Source: a virus. From it: DNA of 40,515 nt. Below the pieces are notes generated by a model that worked only from the letters and a program-made list of their open reading frames with translations, did not search any database and was not told the DNA's origin. The number at the start of each line of letters is the position of its first letter. Positions within the stretch are counted from its first letter, which is position 1. Location: positions 1 through 40,515 of the IMG/VR virus record IMGVR_UViG_3300043395_002208. The stretch is one strand, 5' to 3'. The position numbers and the translations under genes were made by a program. Below are positions 14,346 to 20,041 of the stretch, piece by piece.

Positions 14346-15179
14346 ATGGGCGCCATCACCACCTGCCGCCAGTGCGGCATGAGCTTCAACCCCAACCACC
14401 ACCTCACCCGGTACTGCGGCCACCGGTGCCGCACCGAGGCGCAGCAGGCCCGCCAGCAAGCGCCGTCCGCTGCGCTGGAGGTTCGGCAGTGGGAAGGCCA
14501 CGCGATCCAGCGGCGCCGCGGCGACGGGTTCGTCAACGCGACGGCCATGTGCCAGGCGACCGGCCGTGAGTGGTTCACCTACGCACGGGCAGCCCGGACC
14601 GGCGAATACATCGCAGCGCTGGAGCGGGCTCTTGGGTCACCGCAAAATCGCGGTGACCTCATCCAGGTGATCACCACGGGCCCGAACCACCTCCGCGGCA
14701 CCTGGGTGCATCCCCGCCTGGCGGTTGACCTCGCCCGCTGGTGCCGGCCGGCGTTCGCCGTGTGGATGGACGGCTGGCTGCTGGAGCAGCTCGGCGCACC
14801 GGAGCCCAAGCCGGCCCCGGCGCCGAAGCCCCGCCAGCGGAAGTCCGCCTATGAGCTCCACAAGCTCGATGGTGAGAACGTCCTGCCGCCCCACTACTGG
14901 CATCACTGGGATTTGATCTCAGAGGAAGAGCGCCAGGCGCGGACGATCTTGATGATCCTCCGCACTCGGGAGGCCCCTACCGAGGGACTGACCCGGGCGC
15001 TGGGGGCATCGGCCTACCTGCTCCGCCACCTCGCGATGGAGGCGGTGGACGCTGGCCTCCAGACCCATCACAGCAACCGCCAGCAGACCTGGTCCTGGTT
15101 GCACGACCTCTCCGGATCCCTGGAGTTTGCCCAGCTGGCAGTGGCCACCGCACAGCAGAAGCTGCTGAGGCAGGGCTGA
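14346..15179 (+). CDS. KilA-N domain DNA-binding protein with zinc finger
   Basis: A 277-residue protein. Cys7, Cys10, Cys24 and Cys28 (CRQC ... YCGHRC) make an N-terminal zinc finger. Residues about 46-150 are a KilA-N domain: GDGFVNATAMCQATGREWFT, then GTWVHPRLAVDLARWCRPAF and a WMDGWLLEQ end. KilA-N proteins of phages and large DNA viruses bind DNA and often act as regulators or antirepressors. A Pro/Lys linker leads to a helical C-terminal region of unknown role. Placement in the early control region fits an antirepressor-like role, which is inference. Confidence 0.85.
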   Translation: MGAITTCRQCGMSFNPNHHLTRYCGHRCRTEAQQARQQAPSAALEVRQWEGHAIQRRRGDGFVNATAMCQATGREWFTYARAARTGEYIAALERALGSPQNRGDLIQVITTGPNHLRGTWVHPRLAVDLARWCRPAFAVWMDGWLLEQLGAPEPKPAPAPKPRQRKSAYELHKLDGENVLPPHYWHHWDLISEEERQARTILMILRTREAPTEGLTRALGASAYLLRHLAMEAVDAGLQTHHSNRQQTWSWLHDLSGSLEFAQLAVATAQQKLLRQG

Positions 15180-15186
15180 GGCCATG

Positions 15187-15213
15187 GGCCCCGCGGCGTT
15201 GAGCAGCGGGGCC
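15187..15213. terminator. Bidirectional hairpin between convergent genes
   Basis: GGCCCCGC (15187-15194) pairs perfectly with GCGGGGCC (15206-15213) across an 11-base loop. It fills most of the 40-bp gap between the KilA-N stop and the convergent leftward gene. T residues after the stem are few on both strands, so strength is uncertain, but the placement is right for a shared terminator. Confidence 0.6.
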
Positions 15214-15219
15214 TGACTC

Positions 15220-15579
15220 TCATTTCACCGGCTGGCGCATTGCCTCCCGAAGGTGCCACAGGCACAAGCTGCCGTGGCTGCAGACCGGGATCCATCGCCC
15301 ATTGACGACGACCGGCCCTTGAGCAGGCGTCGCCGGCTGCTTGTCTCCGATCTTCCCTGGCTCGCAGTAGCGACGCGCCACGTCCAGGGCGTACTCGATG
15401 AAGGGTGCCTCATTGGACACCGCTGCAGCCGACTGGGCCTTGATGCAGATGTCGTTGGCGGGAGCACCGCCACGGATCTGGGTTTCCAGCGCCGCCTTCC
15501 ACTCCCGTTCGTTGGTCCCAGCCGCTGCAGCTGGAACGATGGCCGCCAGTCCGGCCACCAAGAGCACCGCCCGGATCAC
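15220..15579 (-). CDS. Secreted or lipid-side small protein with signal peptide
   Basis: A 119-residue protein that starts with a clear signal peptide (MIRAVLLVAGLAAIVPAAAA, cleavage plausible after AAA). The mature part has five cysteines (ICIKA, RRYCE, PVCSHGSLCLW plus flanks) and looks like a small periplasmic domain. The GTG start overlaps the upstream stop (GTGA). It is leftward, against the surrounding rightward genes, so it has its own promoter. Phage proteins with this placement sometimes act in lysogens at the cell envelope, for example in superinfection exclusion. No family is recognised. Confidence 0.65.
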   Translation of the reverse strand: MIRAVLLVAGLAAIVPAAAAGTNEREWKAALETQIRGGAPANDICIKAQSAAAVSNEAPFIEYALDVARRYCEPGKIGDKQPATPAQGPVVVNGRWIPVCSHGSLCLWHLREAMRQPVK

Positions 15580-15740
15580 TGCGCCACCTCCCCGTCCTGT
15601 TCCAGGATTGACTCACTGGGCGGCTTGAGCCGGCCGTGGCCCACCCCGTCAGCCCCGCGGCCGGCCTCAATGTTGTCCAGCGTCTCGAACGCCTTCTCGG
15701 CGCACTCGGCCAGCACCGACAGGTCCAGGTCGATCTTCAC
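15576..15740 (-). CDS. Small protein upstream of the signal-peptide gene
   Basis: A 54-residue protein from a GTG start (MKIDLDLSVLAECAEKAFET) with an acidic C-terminus (SESILEQDGEVAQ). Its stop overlaps the next GTG, making a two-gene leftward unit. No family is recognised. Upstream, two TTGACG boxes repeat 8 bp apart, which may include the promoter. Confidence 0.55.
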   Translation of the reverse strand: MKIDLDLSVLAECAEKAFETLDNIEAGRGADGVGHGRLKPPSESILEQDGEVAQ

Positions 15741-15753
15741 GCCATAGCCTCAA

Positions 15754-15767
15754 CGTCAACACGTCAA
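15754..15767 (-). repeat. Direct TTGACG repeat before the leftward two-gene unit
   Basis: On the minus strand TTGACG occurs twice with 2 bp between copies, 14 bp upstream of the GTG at 15740. Each copy is a good -35 box; TATGGC follows the first at a short 15-bp spacing, so the promoter call is tentative. The repeat could also bind a regulator. Confidence 0.4.
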
Positions 15768-15832
15768 GGTAGCGAGACTGAAAATGGGCACGGTCTGGGT
15801 CGTTATCATGACCGGTGTTTGCTGCGTTCTGC

Positions 15833-16192
15833 ATGGCTGCGTTGACTGGAGAAGAGCTGTTGGCGAAGGTCGAGGCTCTCAAGGCTGAGGGTGCCAACAA
15901 AACCCGACTGGCACGGGAGACCGGCTACGTCAGCCTCAAATCTGATGGCGGCGAGCGTGTGAACTTCACCGGGTTCTACGAAGCGCTGCTCCAGGCTCAG
16001 GGCACGCTGGCTGCAGGCCCCGCCAAGCCTGTGGGTCGTGGCAAGCCCCTGAGCTATCGGGTCACCGCTCTCAAGGGCTCGGGTAATGCCGTCATCAACG
16101 GCCGCTATCTCGAGCAGATCGGCGTCACCGAGGGCCAGGCGGTGGAGATCCACGTCGGCCGCGGACGCCTCACTCTGGTGCCGGCTGCCTGA
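15833..16192 (+). CDS. cyAbrB-type transition-state regulator carried by phage
   Basis: A 119-residue protein with the two-part layout of cyanobacterial AbrB (cyAbrB) proteins. The N-terminal part is LTGEELLAKVEALK, then ARETGYVSLKSDGGERVNFT and GFYEALLQAQG, close to the host pattern as I recall it. The C-terminal swapped-hairpin DNA-binding part runs from LSYRVTALKGSGNAVINGRY to VEIHVGRGRLTLVP. cyAbrB proteins are confined to cyanobacteria and tune carbon, nitrogen and phage-like genes. The ATG at 15833 is preferred; a GTG at 15815 is in frame. TATCAT at 15804-15809 may be a -10 box. The gene ends at a strong terminator and is therefore a single-gene unit. Confidence 0.88.
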   Translation: MAALTGEELLAKVEALKAEGANKTRLARETGYVSLKSDGGERVNFTGFYEALLQAQGTLAAGPAKPVGRGKPLSYRVTALKGSGNAVINGRYLEQIGVTEGQAVEIHVGRGRLTLVPAA

Positions 16193-16199
16193 CGGTCCG

Positions 16200-16258
16200 G
16201 GTCGGGATTATGATGATCCCGTCGGGCCTGCAACGCTTCGACGGTCGGGATTCAGGGG
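16200..16258. promoter_or_regulatory. Two operator half-sites after the cyAbrB gene
   Basis: GGTCGGGATT occurs at 16200 and again at 16243; each is an exact 10-base part of the reverse-complement consensus GGTCGGGATTGCGACC, followed by unrelated bases. Between them ATGATCCCGTC is a partial inverse copy. They flank the region in front of the putative HTH gene at 16374. Confidence 0.4.
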
Positions 16259-16276
16259 CCAATGCGGCCCCTTTTT
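16255..16276 (+). terminator. Rho-independent terminator of the cyAbrB gene
   Basis: GGGGCC (16255-16260) and GGCCCC (16266-16271) form a stem with the loop AATGC, followed at once by five T residues. It ends the cyAbrB transcript 60 bp after the stop codon and isolates it from the next gene. Confidence 0.85.
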
Positions 16277-16287
16277 CATGCGGTATC

Positions 16288-16323
16288 GTGATTGCGGCCG
16301 ATCTGATCGGGATCGGCAATCAC
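16288..16323. promoter_or_regulatory. Long imperfect inverted repeat before the HTH-like gene
   Basis: GTGATTGCGGCCGATC and GATCGGCAATCAC form a 13-bp dyad with a small bulge. It lies 50 bp upstream of the ATG at 16374. It contains fragments of the operator family (GATTGCGGCC, GATCGGGAT). It may be an operator for the adjacent regulator or an RNA hairpin in its leader. Confidence 0.45.
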
Positions 16324-16373
16324 CATTCAAACCGAACTAGCTGAGAATGACGAGGCGCTCCAGGCTGAAACCT

Positions 16374-17120
16374 ATGGAGAACTCCGATCAGCTGAGCATC
16401 CCTGAGCAGCGTCTACAGCAGGGCCTCGCCACGTTCACCCGCGCATTCAGACAGCTGATTGCCCGCAACGGCTGCAGCAACGACCTACTTGAGAAGCTGG
16501 CCGCCTGGGCAGCACCAGACCAGGCTTCATGGCTGTCCGGCAGCCAGATCAGCATGCTGCGCAACGGCCAGTTCATGCGGCCCGGGCCCAAGATTTTCGA
16601 CCAACTGGGGCAGCTGAATCTGGCGCTGGCCTGGTACTCCGGTTGTGACCGCGGCGACGCGGCGGCGATGCGTGACCGGCAGCTGGGCAAGCCGCCCGTC
16701 AAGCCGTGGGAGCCCGAGGATGGGCCGTTCTGGTTGGCGCACCCGGTCACCGACTGCCCGCTCAATGCCGGGGACTTCCTCATGGTCTGGCTGGGTCGGC
16801 TGCAGCCCGCAGGGCTGGAACTGCAACCGACGGCCGAGGGTGCCGCCAGCCTGAGCCGCTGGCTGAGCCGGTACTGCCAGCAGTGGTGCGCCGATCGAGG
16901 CAAGCTGCTGGCCGATGGGCTGCCGGAACTGCTGGCCGCCTACCCGTCAAAGGCTCCGGACCGGCTGAGCAAGCTCAAGCTGGTCGTCTGCGGCCTGGAC
17001 ACCTACGGGGTGGACGACCTGGCCACGGAGCTGGTTGATCTGCGCGCCATGGCCCAGACCCTCGACGGCGGCGACGGGACTGAGTTCCCCCCACTGCTGG
17101 CCGCAGCCACGGCGGAATAG
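16374..17120 (+). CDS. Putative HTH regulator, possible repressor
   Basis: A 248-residue protein of no family that I recognise. Residues about 30-75 could form an XRE-like helix-turn-helix, with WLSGSQISMLRNGQFMRPGP resembling the turn and recognition helix. The rest is Leu/Ala/Trp-rich and helical and may serve for oligomerisation. The ATG at 16374 gives a cleaner start than an upstream in-frame ATG at 16347. Its position between a terminator with operator half-sites and the recT operator region would suit a phage repressor. The regulator call is inference. Confidence 0.6.
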   Translation: MENSDQLSIPEQRLQQGLATFTRAFRQLIARNGCSNDLLEKLAAWAAPDQASWLSGSQISMLRNGQFMRPGPKIFDQLGQLNLALAWYSGCDRGDAAAMRDRQLGKPPVKPWEPEDGPFWLAHPVTDCPLNAGDFLMVWLGRLQPAGLELQPTAEGAASLSRWLSRYCQQWCADRGKLLADGLPELLAAYPSKAPDRLSKLKLVVCGLDTYGVDDLATELVDLRAMAQTLDGGDGTEFPPLLAAATAE

Positions 17121-17264
17121 GTCGTAGACGGCATCGGCGTCGACCAGGGTGCCGTCTGAAGCCTGAAGGTGGAGGGGGATCGTGCCCCCCAAGAGGTAGC
17201 GAATACCCGGAATGGAGCGGTAGAGGAGTGTCCGTTCTTGTGCGTTCTCAGGGATAAGGATCAC
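16947..17264 (-). CDS. Antisense small ORF, doubtful
   Basis: A 105-residue minus-strand frame begins MILIPENAQERTLLYRSIPG and continues LLGGTIPLHLQASDGTLVDA, which looks protein-like. After about 48 residues it runs antisense through the end of the 16374 gene and becomes low in information. It may be the surviving start of a gene truncated by rearrangement, or a chance frame. Confidence 0.3.
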   Translation of the reverse strand: MILIPENAQERTLLYRSIPGIRYLLGGTIPLHLQASDGTLVDADAVYDLFRRGCGQQWGELSPVAAVEGLGHGAQINQLRGQVVHPVGVQAADDQLELAQPVRSL

Positions 17265-17314
17265 GGTCAGATTGTGAGTCGCGGAACATTAAGGCAACTT
17301 GAAGGCGGCCCGTA

Positions 17315-17326
17315 GCCCCCCCCCCC
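17315..17326. repeat. Run of twelve C residues
   Basis: A C12 homopolymer lies in the 331-bp gap between the HTH-like gene and recT. Such a tract is prone to slippage and to sequencing error. It is not inside a supported gene and sits about 40 bp upstream of the recT promoter boxes. Confidence 0.7.
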
Positions 17327-17367
17327 ATTTGTGTCGGTTTGTATCGGGGGCAGTAGCCGCCGCCAGC

Positions 17368-17413
17368 TTGCCACACGGTCGCGATCCGGACTAGGCTGGT
17401 CGCAATCCCGATC
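17368..17413 (+). promoter_or_regulatory. recT promoter with two operator sites
   Basis: TTGCCA (17368-17373) and TAGGCT (17392-17397) are 18 bp apart. GGTCGCGATCCGGACT (17377-17392) fills the spacer and GGTCGCAATCCCGATC (17398-17413) covers the expected transcription start. The two 16-bp sites begin 21 bp apart, two helical turns, so they face the same side of the DNA. This is the layout of a cooperatively repressed promoter. The ATG of recT follows 38 bp later. Confidence 0.6.
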
Positions 17414-17451
17414 AGGGATTCCCGCAACTTTTCCCGACCAACCCACAGCCA

Positions 17452-18651
17452 ATGGCCCGAACAGCCCCCGCGCCGTCCCGGAACGGCGCCATCCAACAGG
17501 TTCAGACCCGGCAGGCATCCGGCGGCCTGCAGCGCAGCAGCGGCACCACCCAGGGCGGCACGATCGAAGCACTGCTCCGCACGCCGGCGATCAAGGAGCA
17601 GATCGCCCTGGCACTGCCGAAGCACTTGGACCCCGACCGCCTGCTCCGGATCGCCCTCACGGAGATCCGCCGCAACCCCAAGCTGGCCGAGTGCAGCCAG
17701 GCCAGCCTCCTCGGCGCATTGTTCCAGTGCGCGCAGCTGGGTCTGGAGATCGGCGGCAGCCTCGGGCAGTCCTACCTGGTGCCCTACGGCCGCGAGGTCC
17801 AGTTTCAGCTGGGCTACCGCGGGATGATCGACCTCGCGATGCGCTCCGGCCAGGTGGCGAGCATCGAGGCCCGGGCGGTCTACGAGGGCGATGAGTTCCA
17901 CTGCCAGTTCGGCCTTCACAGCGATCTCAGCCACACGCCGGACTGGAACAACGCGGACCGGACGGACCCGAAGCGGCTGACGTTCGCCTATGCGGTGGCG
18001 CACCTTCGGGACAGCGACCGTCCGCAGTTCGTGGTGATGAGCCGCGCCGAGATCGAAGGGATCCGCAAGCGCTCGAAGAGCGGCTCCAGCGGGCCCTGGG
18101 TGACGGACTACGAGGCGATGGCGCTGGCGAAGGTCACCAAGCGCCTGTTCAAGTGGCTGCCGATCAGCATCGAGCTCGCCCGGGCCGTTGCTGCTGACGA
18201 TGCCGCGGATGCTGGCCTGAAGCAGGAGACGGGCATTGATCACCTCCTGCCCCAGGAAGCCCCCGCCCCTGCCGCTGAGGCGGTGGAGACCGTGACTGTG
18301 GTGGCCGAGCCCGAGCCTGCCCCTGCAGCCCCGCCGGCACCGATCAGCCAGGAGCAGCTGGAGACCGTGATCGGCGCCATGGAGAAGCGTCTTGGTGCCG
18401 TCGGCGCTGAGGCGTTCGTCACCGAGGTCTGCAGCGCCCTCCAAGTGCCCGACCTGAGCCAGATCCCGGCCGACGCCTTCTCCAGCGTGATGAAGGCCCT
18501 TGGCGACGACAATGCCGTCGCCGCCTGGGGTGAGGGCAAGAGCCGGCAGGGTGCCCAGCTGGTTTCCCCCGAGCGGATCCAGGAGCTCCTCAGCGAGCCC
18601 CAGCCGGAGACGCCGATCGCACCCGACACGCTGCCCGGGTTCGATGACTGA
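17452..18651 (+). CDS. recT: RecT family single-strand annealing protein
   Basis: A 399-residue RecT/RecT-like annealing protein. The conserved core runs from LDPDRLLRIALTEIRRNPKL through QCAQLGLEIGG, GQSYLVPYGREVQFQLGYRG, the DLAMRSGQV segment and WVTDYEAMALAKVTKRLFKW. It loads on single-stranded DNA and anneals complementary strands with its partner exonuclease. Residues after about 265 form an Ala/Pro/Glu-rich linker and an extra helical domain, longer than in typical RecT proteins, ending in the acidic TLPGFDD. Its promoter has two operator-like sites. The small gene at 18644 overlaps its end. Confidence 0.92.
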   Translation: MARTAPAPSRNGAIQQVQTRQASGGLQRSSGTTQGGTIEALLRTPAIKEQIALALPKHLDPDRLLRIALTEIRRNPKLAECSQASLLGALFQCAQLGLEIGGSLGQSYLVPYGREVQFQLGYRGMIDLAMRSGQVASIEARAVYEGDEFHCQFGLHSDLSHTPDWNNADRTDPKRLTFAYAVAHLRDSDRPQFVVMSRAEIEGIRKRSKSGSSGPWVTDYEAMALAKVTKRLFKWLPISIELARAVAADDAADAGLKQETGIDHLLPQEAPAPAAEAVETVTVVAEPEPAPAAPPAPISQEQLETVIGAMEKRLGAVGAEAFVTEVCSALQVPDLSQIPADAFSSVMKALGDDNAVAAWGEGKSRQGAQLVSPERIQELLSEPQPETPIAPDTLPGFDD

Positions 18652-18811
18652 CCTCCTTCAGCGCGCGCAGGATTGCGCCAACGCCACCGGCCGCCCGTGG
18701 TGGGTGGCCCAGATGCCCGACGGCCGCATCCTCACCACCCCCAACCTGGGGCATGTGGCGGGGTATCAGCAGCTGCAGAAGGTTCCGCCCAAGAAGGAGA
18801 TTGGATCATGA
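18644..18811 (+). CDS. Small hypothetical protein
   Basis: A 55-residue protein (MTDLLQRAQDCANATGRPWW at its start, ending KKEIGS). The ATG lies eight bases inside the end of recT, and the stop overlaps the next ATG. A Trp-Trp pair and a PDGRILTTPN turn suggest a small folded protein. No family recognised. Confidence 0.55.
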   Translation: MTDLLQRAQDCANATGRPWWVAQMPDGRILTTPNLGHVAGYQQLQKVPPKKEIGS

Positions 18812-19167
18812 GCGGATTTCAGTTCTCCATCAAAGACGTTATGGAGATTGCGGAACGCAAGGTTGGGATTGAAGGCTGGAGCGCGTACAGATGGGAATCC
18901 GTAGGCGAGGACTCACTTGTCACCGGGTCTATTCCTGATGGCACGTATCGGTCTGGCCCACGCAAGGGCAGGCCGCGTCGCAAAGGGCCAGGAGATCGCG
19001 TTGTGGTTGCCAAGCCTGAGATGGAAGCAACAGCGGCGGCTTTTGAGGATTCCACTGGCCGTTGCTGGAACTGCAAAGGTGATGGCCGGGTTGTGACCGG
19101 CTTCAACAAGGAAGGGACCACCTACCAGCGGTGTTCTCGATGCTCCGGTACGGGGGATGCCCCATGA
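18808..19167 (+). CDS. Small zinc-finger protein with DnaJ-like CXXCXGXG motifs
   Basis: A 119-residue protein. The first part is alpha/beta (FSIKDVMEIAERKVGIEGWS), then a basic Gly/Arg patch. The C-terminus has two motifs, CWNCKGDG and CSRCSGTG, spaced as in one DnaJ-type zinc finger. Such single fingers are common in phage and bacterial small proteins and mainly stabilise the fold. It is in the recT operon between two overlapping genes. Function unknown. Confidence 0.65.
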   Translation: MSGFQFSIKDVMEIAERKVGIEGWSAYRWESVGEDSLVTGSIPDGTYRSGPRKGRPRRKGPGDRVVVAKPEMEATAAAFEDSTGRCWNCKGDGRVVTGFNKEGTTYQRCSRCSGTGDAP

Positions 19168-19751
19168 CCCGCACTGAACTCCTCCCCCTCGAAGGCCACT
19201 GGGTCCGCTGGAACGGCCTCGTCGACACCTGGCAGCACCGCTCCAATGGCGACGTGGACCTCTGCATCCGGGCCGTCAAGCTCTGGCCCTGGACCTTCTC
19301 CGAGCCGCTGGACAGCCACAAGCCGCCGCAGCGCACCGAACACCTCTGGCTCCGGTGCCCGGCGGAGTTCGCCGCAACGCTCCAGATCGAGCGGCTGCAG
19401 CCGGCGAACGGAATCGGCCGCGTCGGCTGGTATCGCCGCGCCGACGGCACCACGGATCTTGGCGTCAGGCCGCAGATCCTCACCAACGCCGGCCAGCTGC
19501 AGGAGCAGGTCATGGACCGCATCCGCCACGGCGAGTGGCAGCGTGCGATCGACCAGATCGACCAGTACCTCGCCAAACACCGCGAGGGCTCCAGCGTGCT
19601 CTGCGCGCCGAACATGTCCCCCGAGCAGATCGTCACCGACCTGCAGTGGACCCGCCAGCTGGCGGTGGACAACCTCGCCAGACTCGCCAAGGCCTCACGC
19701 CGGCAGCGTTGCCGCGCACCGGGCCGTTTTCGTGACCTCTTGCACTCTTGA
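19164..19751 (+). CDS. Hypothetical protein of the recombination operon
   Basis: A 195-residue protein. The N-terminal half is beta-rich with many Trp residues (HWVRWNGLVDTWQHR, AVKLWPWTFSEPLD). The C-terminal half is helical and includes MDRIRHGEWQRAIDQIDQYL, ending in a basic tail. No family is recognised. The ATG overlaps the upstream stop (ATGA). The gene lies between recT and the exonuclease, so a role in DNA recombination or replication is possible but unsupported. Confidence 0.6.
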   Translation: MTRTELLPLEGHWVRWNGLVDTWQHRSNGDVDLCIRAVKLWPWTFSEPLDSHKPPQRTEHLWLRCPAEFAATLQIERLQPANGIGRVGWYRRADGTTDLGVRPQILTNAGQLQEQVMDRIRHGEWQRAIDQIDQYLAKHREGSSVLCAPNMSPEQIVTDLQWTRQLAVDNLARLAKASRRQRCRAPGRFRDLLHS

Positions 19752-19753
19752 TC

Positions 19754-19909
19754 GTGACCCAGACCAGCGGTAGCCTTAACCCACAGCCGCAGCGGATCAC
19801 CGCCGGCGGCCGTGAGTACCTGATCATCGCCGGACGGCGGGTGCCCCTGAGCCCGCGGCCCGAGCACTATCCCGACCTGTTGCCCCGTGAACTCGCTCTC
19901 CGTCTCTGA
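19754..19909 (+). CDS. Very small hypothetical protein
   Basis: A 51-residue protein from a GTG two bases after the preceding stop (MTQTSGSLNPQPQRITAGGR) to LLPRELALRL. It has a compact beta-like centre (REYLIIAGRRVPLSP). The 3' end overlaps the next GTG start by 23 bases in another frame. Family unknown. Confidence 0.5.
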   Translation: MTQTSGSLNPQPQRITAGGREYLIIAGRRVPLSPRPEHYPDLLPRELALRL

Positions 19910-20039
19910 TCGCCTGCTGACGGTCGCAGTCCTGACCGTGACCCTGGCAGTGCTGGCGCTCTCCGGCCGCTCTGAGCGGCAGCTGGAGGCGTCCTGCTCC
20001 ACCTACTCCCCGACCGCCCGGGCCTGCGCCCGGTTCTGA
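19887..20039 (+). CDS. Very small membrane protein
   Basis: A 50-residue protein from a GTG start with one hydrophobic helix at about residues 8-27 (RLLTVAVLTVTLAVLALSG), then a short soluble tail with two Cys. It would be anchored in the inner membrane. It ends two bases before the exonuclease ATG. A copy of the operator motif (GGTCGCAGTCCTGACC, 19922-19937) falls inside the membrane-helix codons. Confidence 0.5.
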   Translation: MNSLSVSDRLLTVAVLTVTLAVLALSGRSERQLEASCSTYSPTARACARF

Positions 20040-20041
20040 CC

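Noticed and set aside
17248-18444. 398-residue minus-strand frame opposite recT
   Set aside because: A consequence of GC-rich third positions; recT has the conserved core and a promoter.
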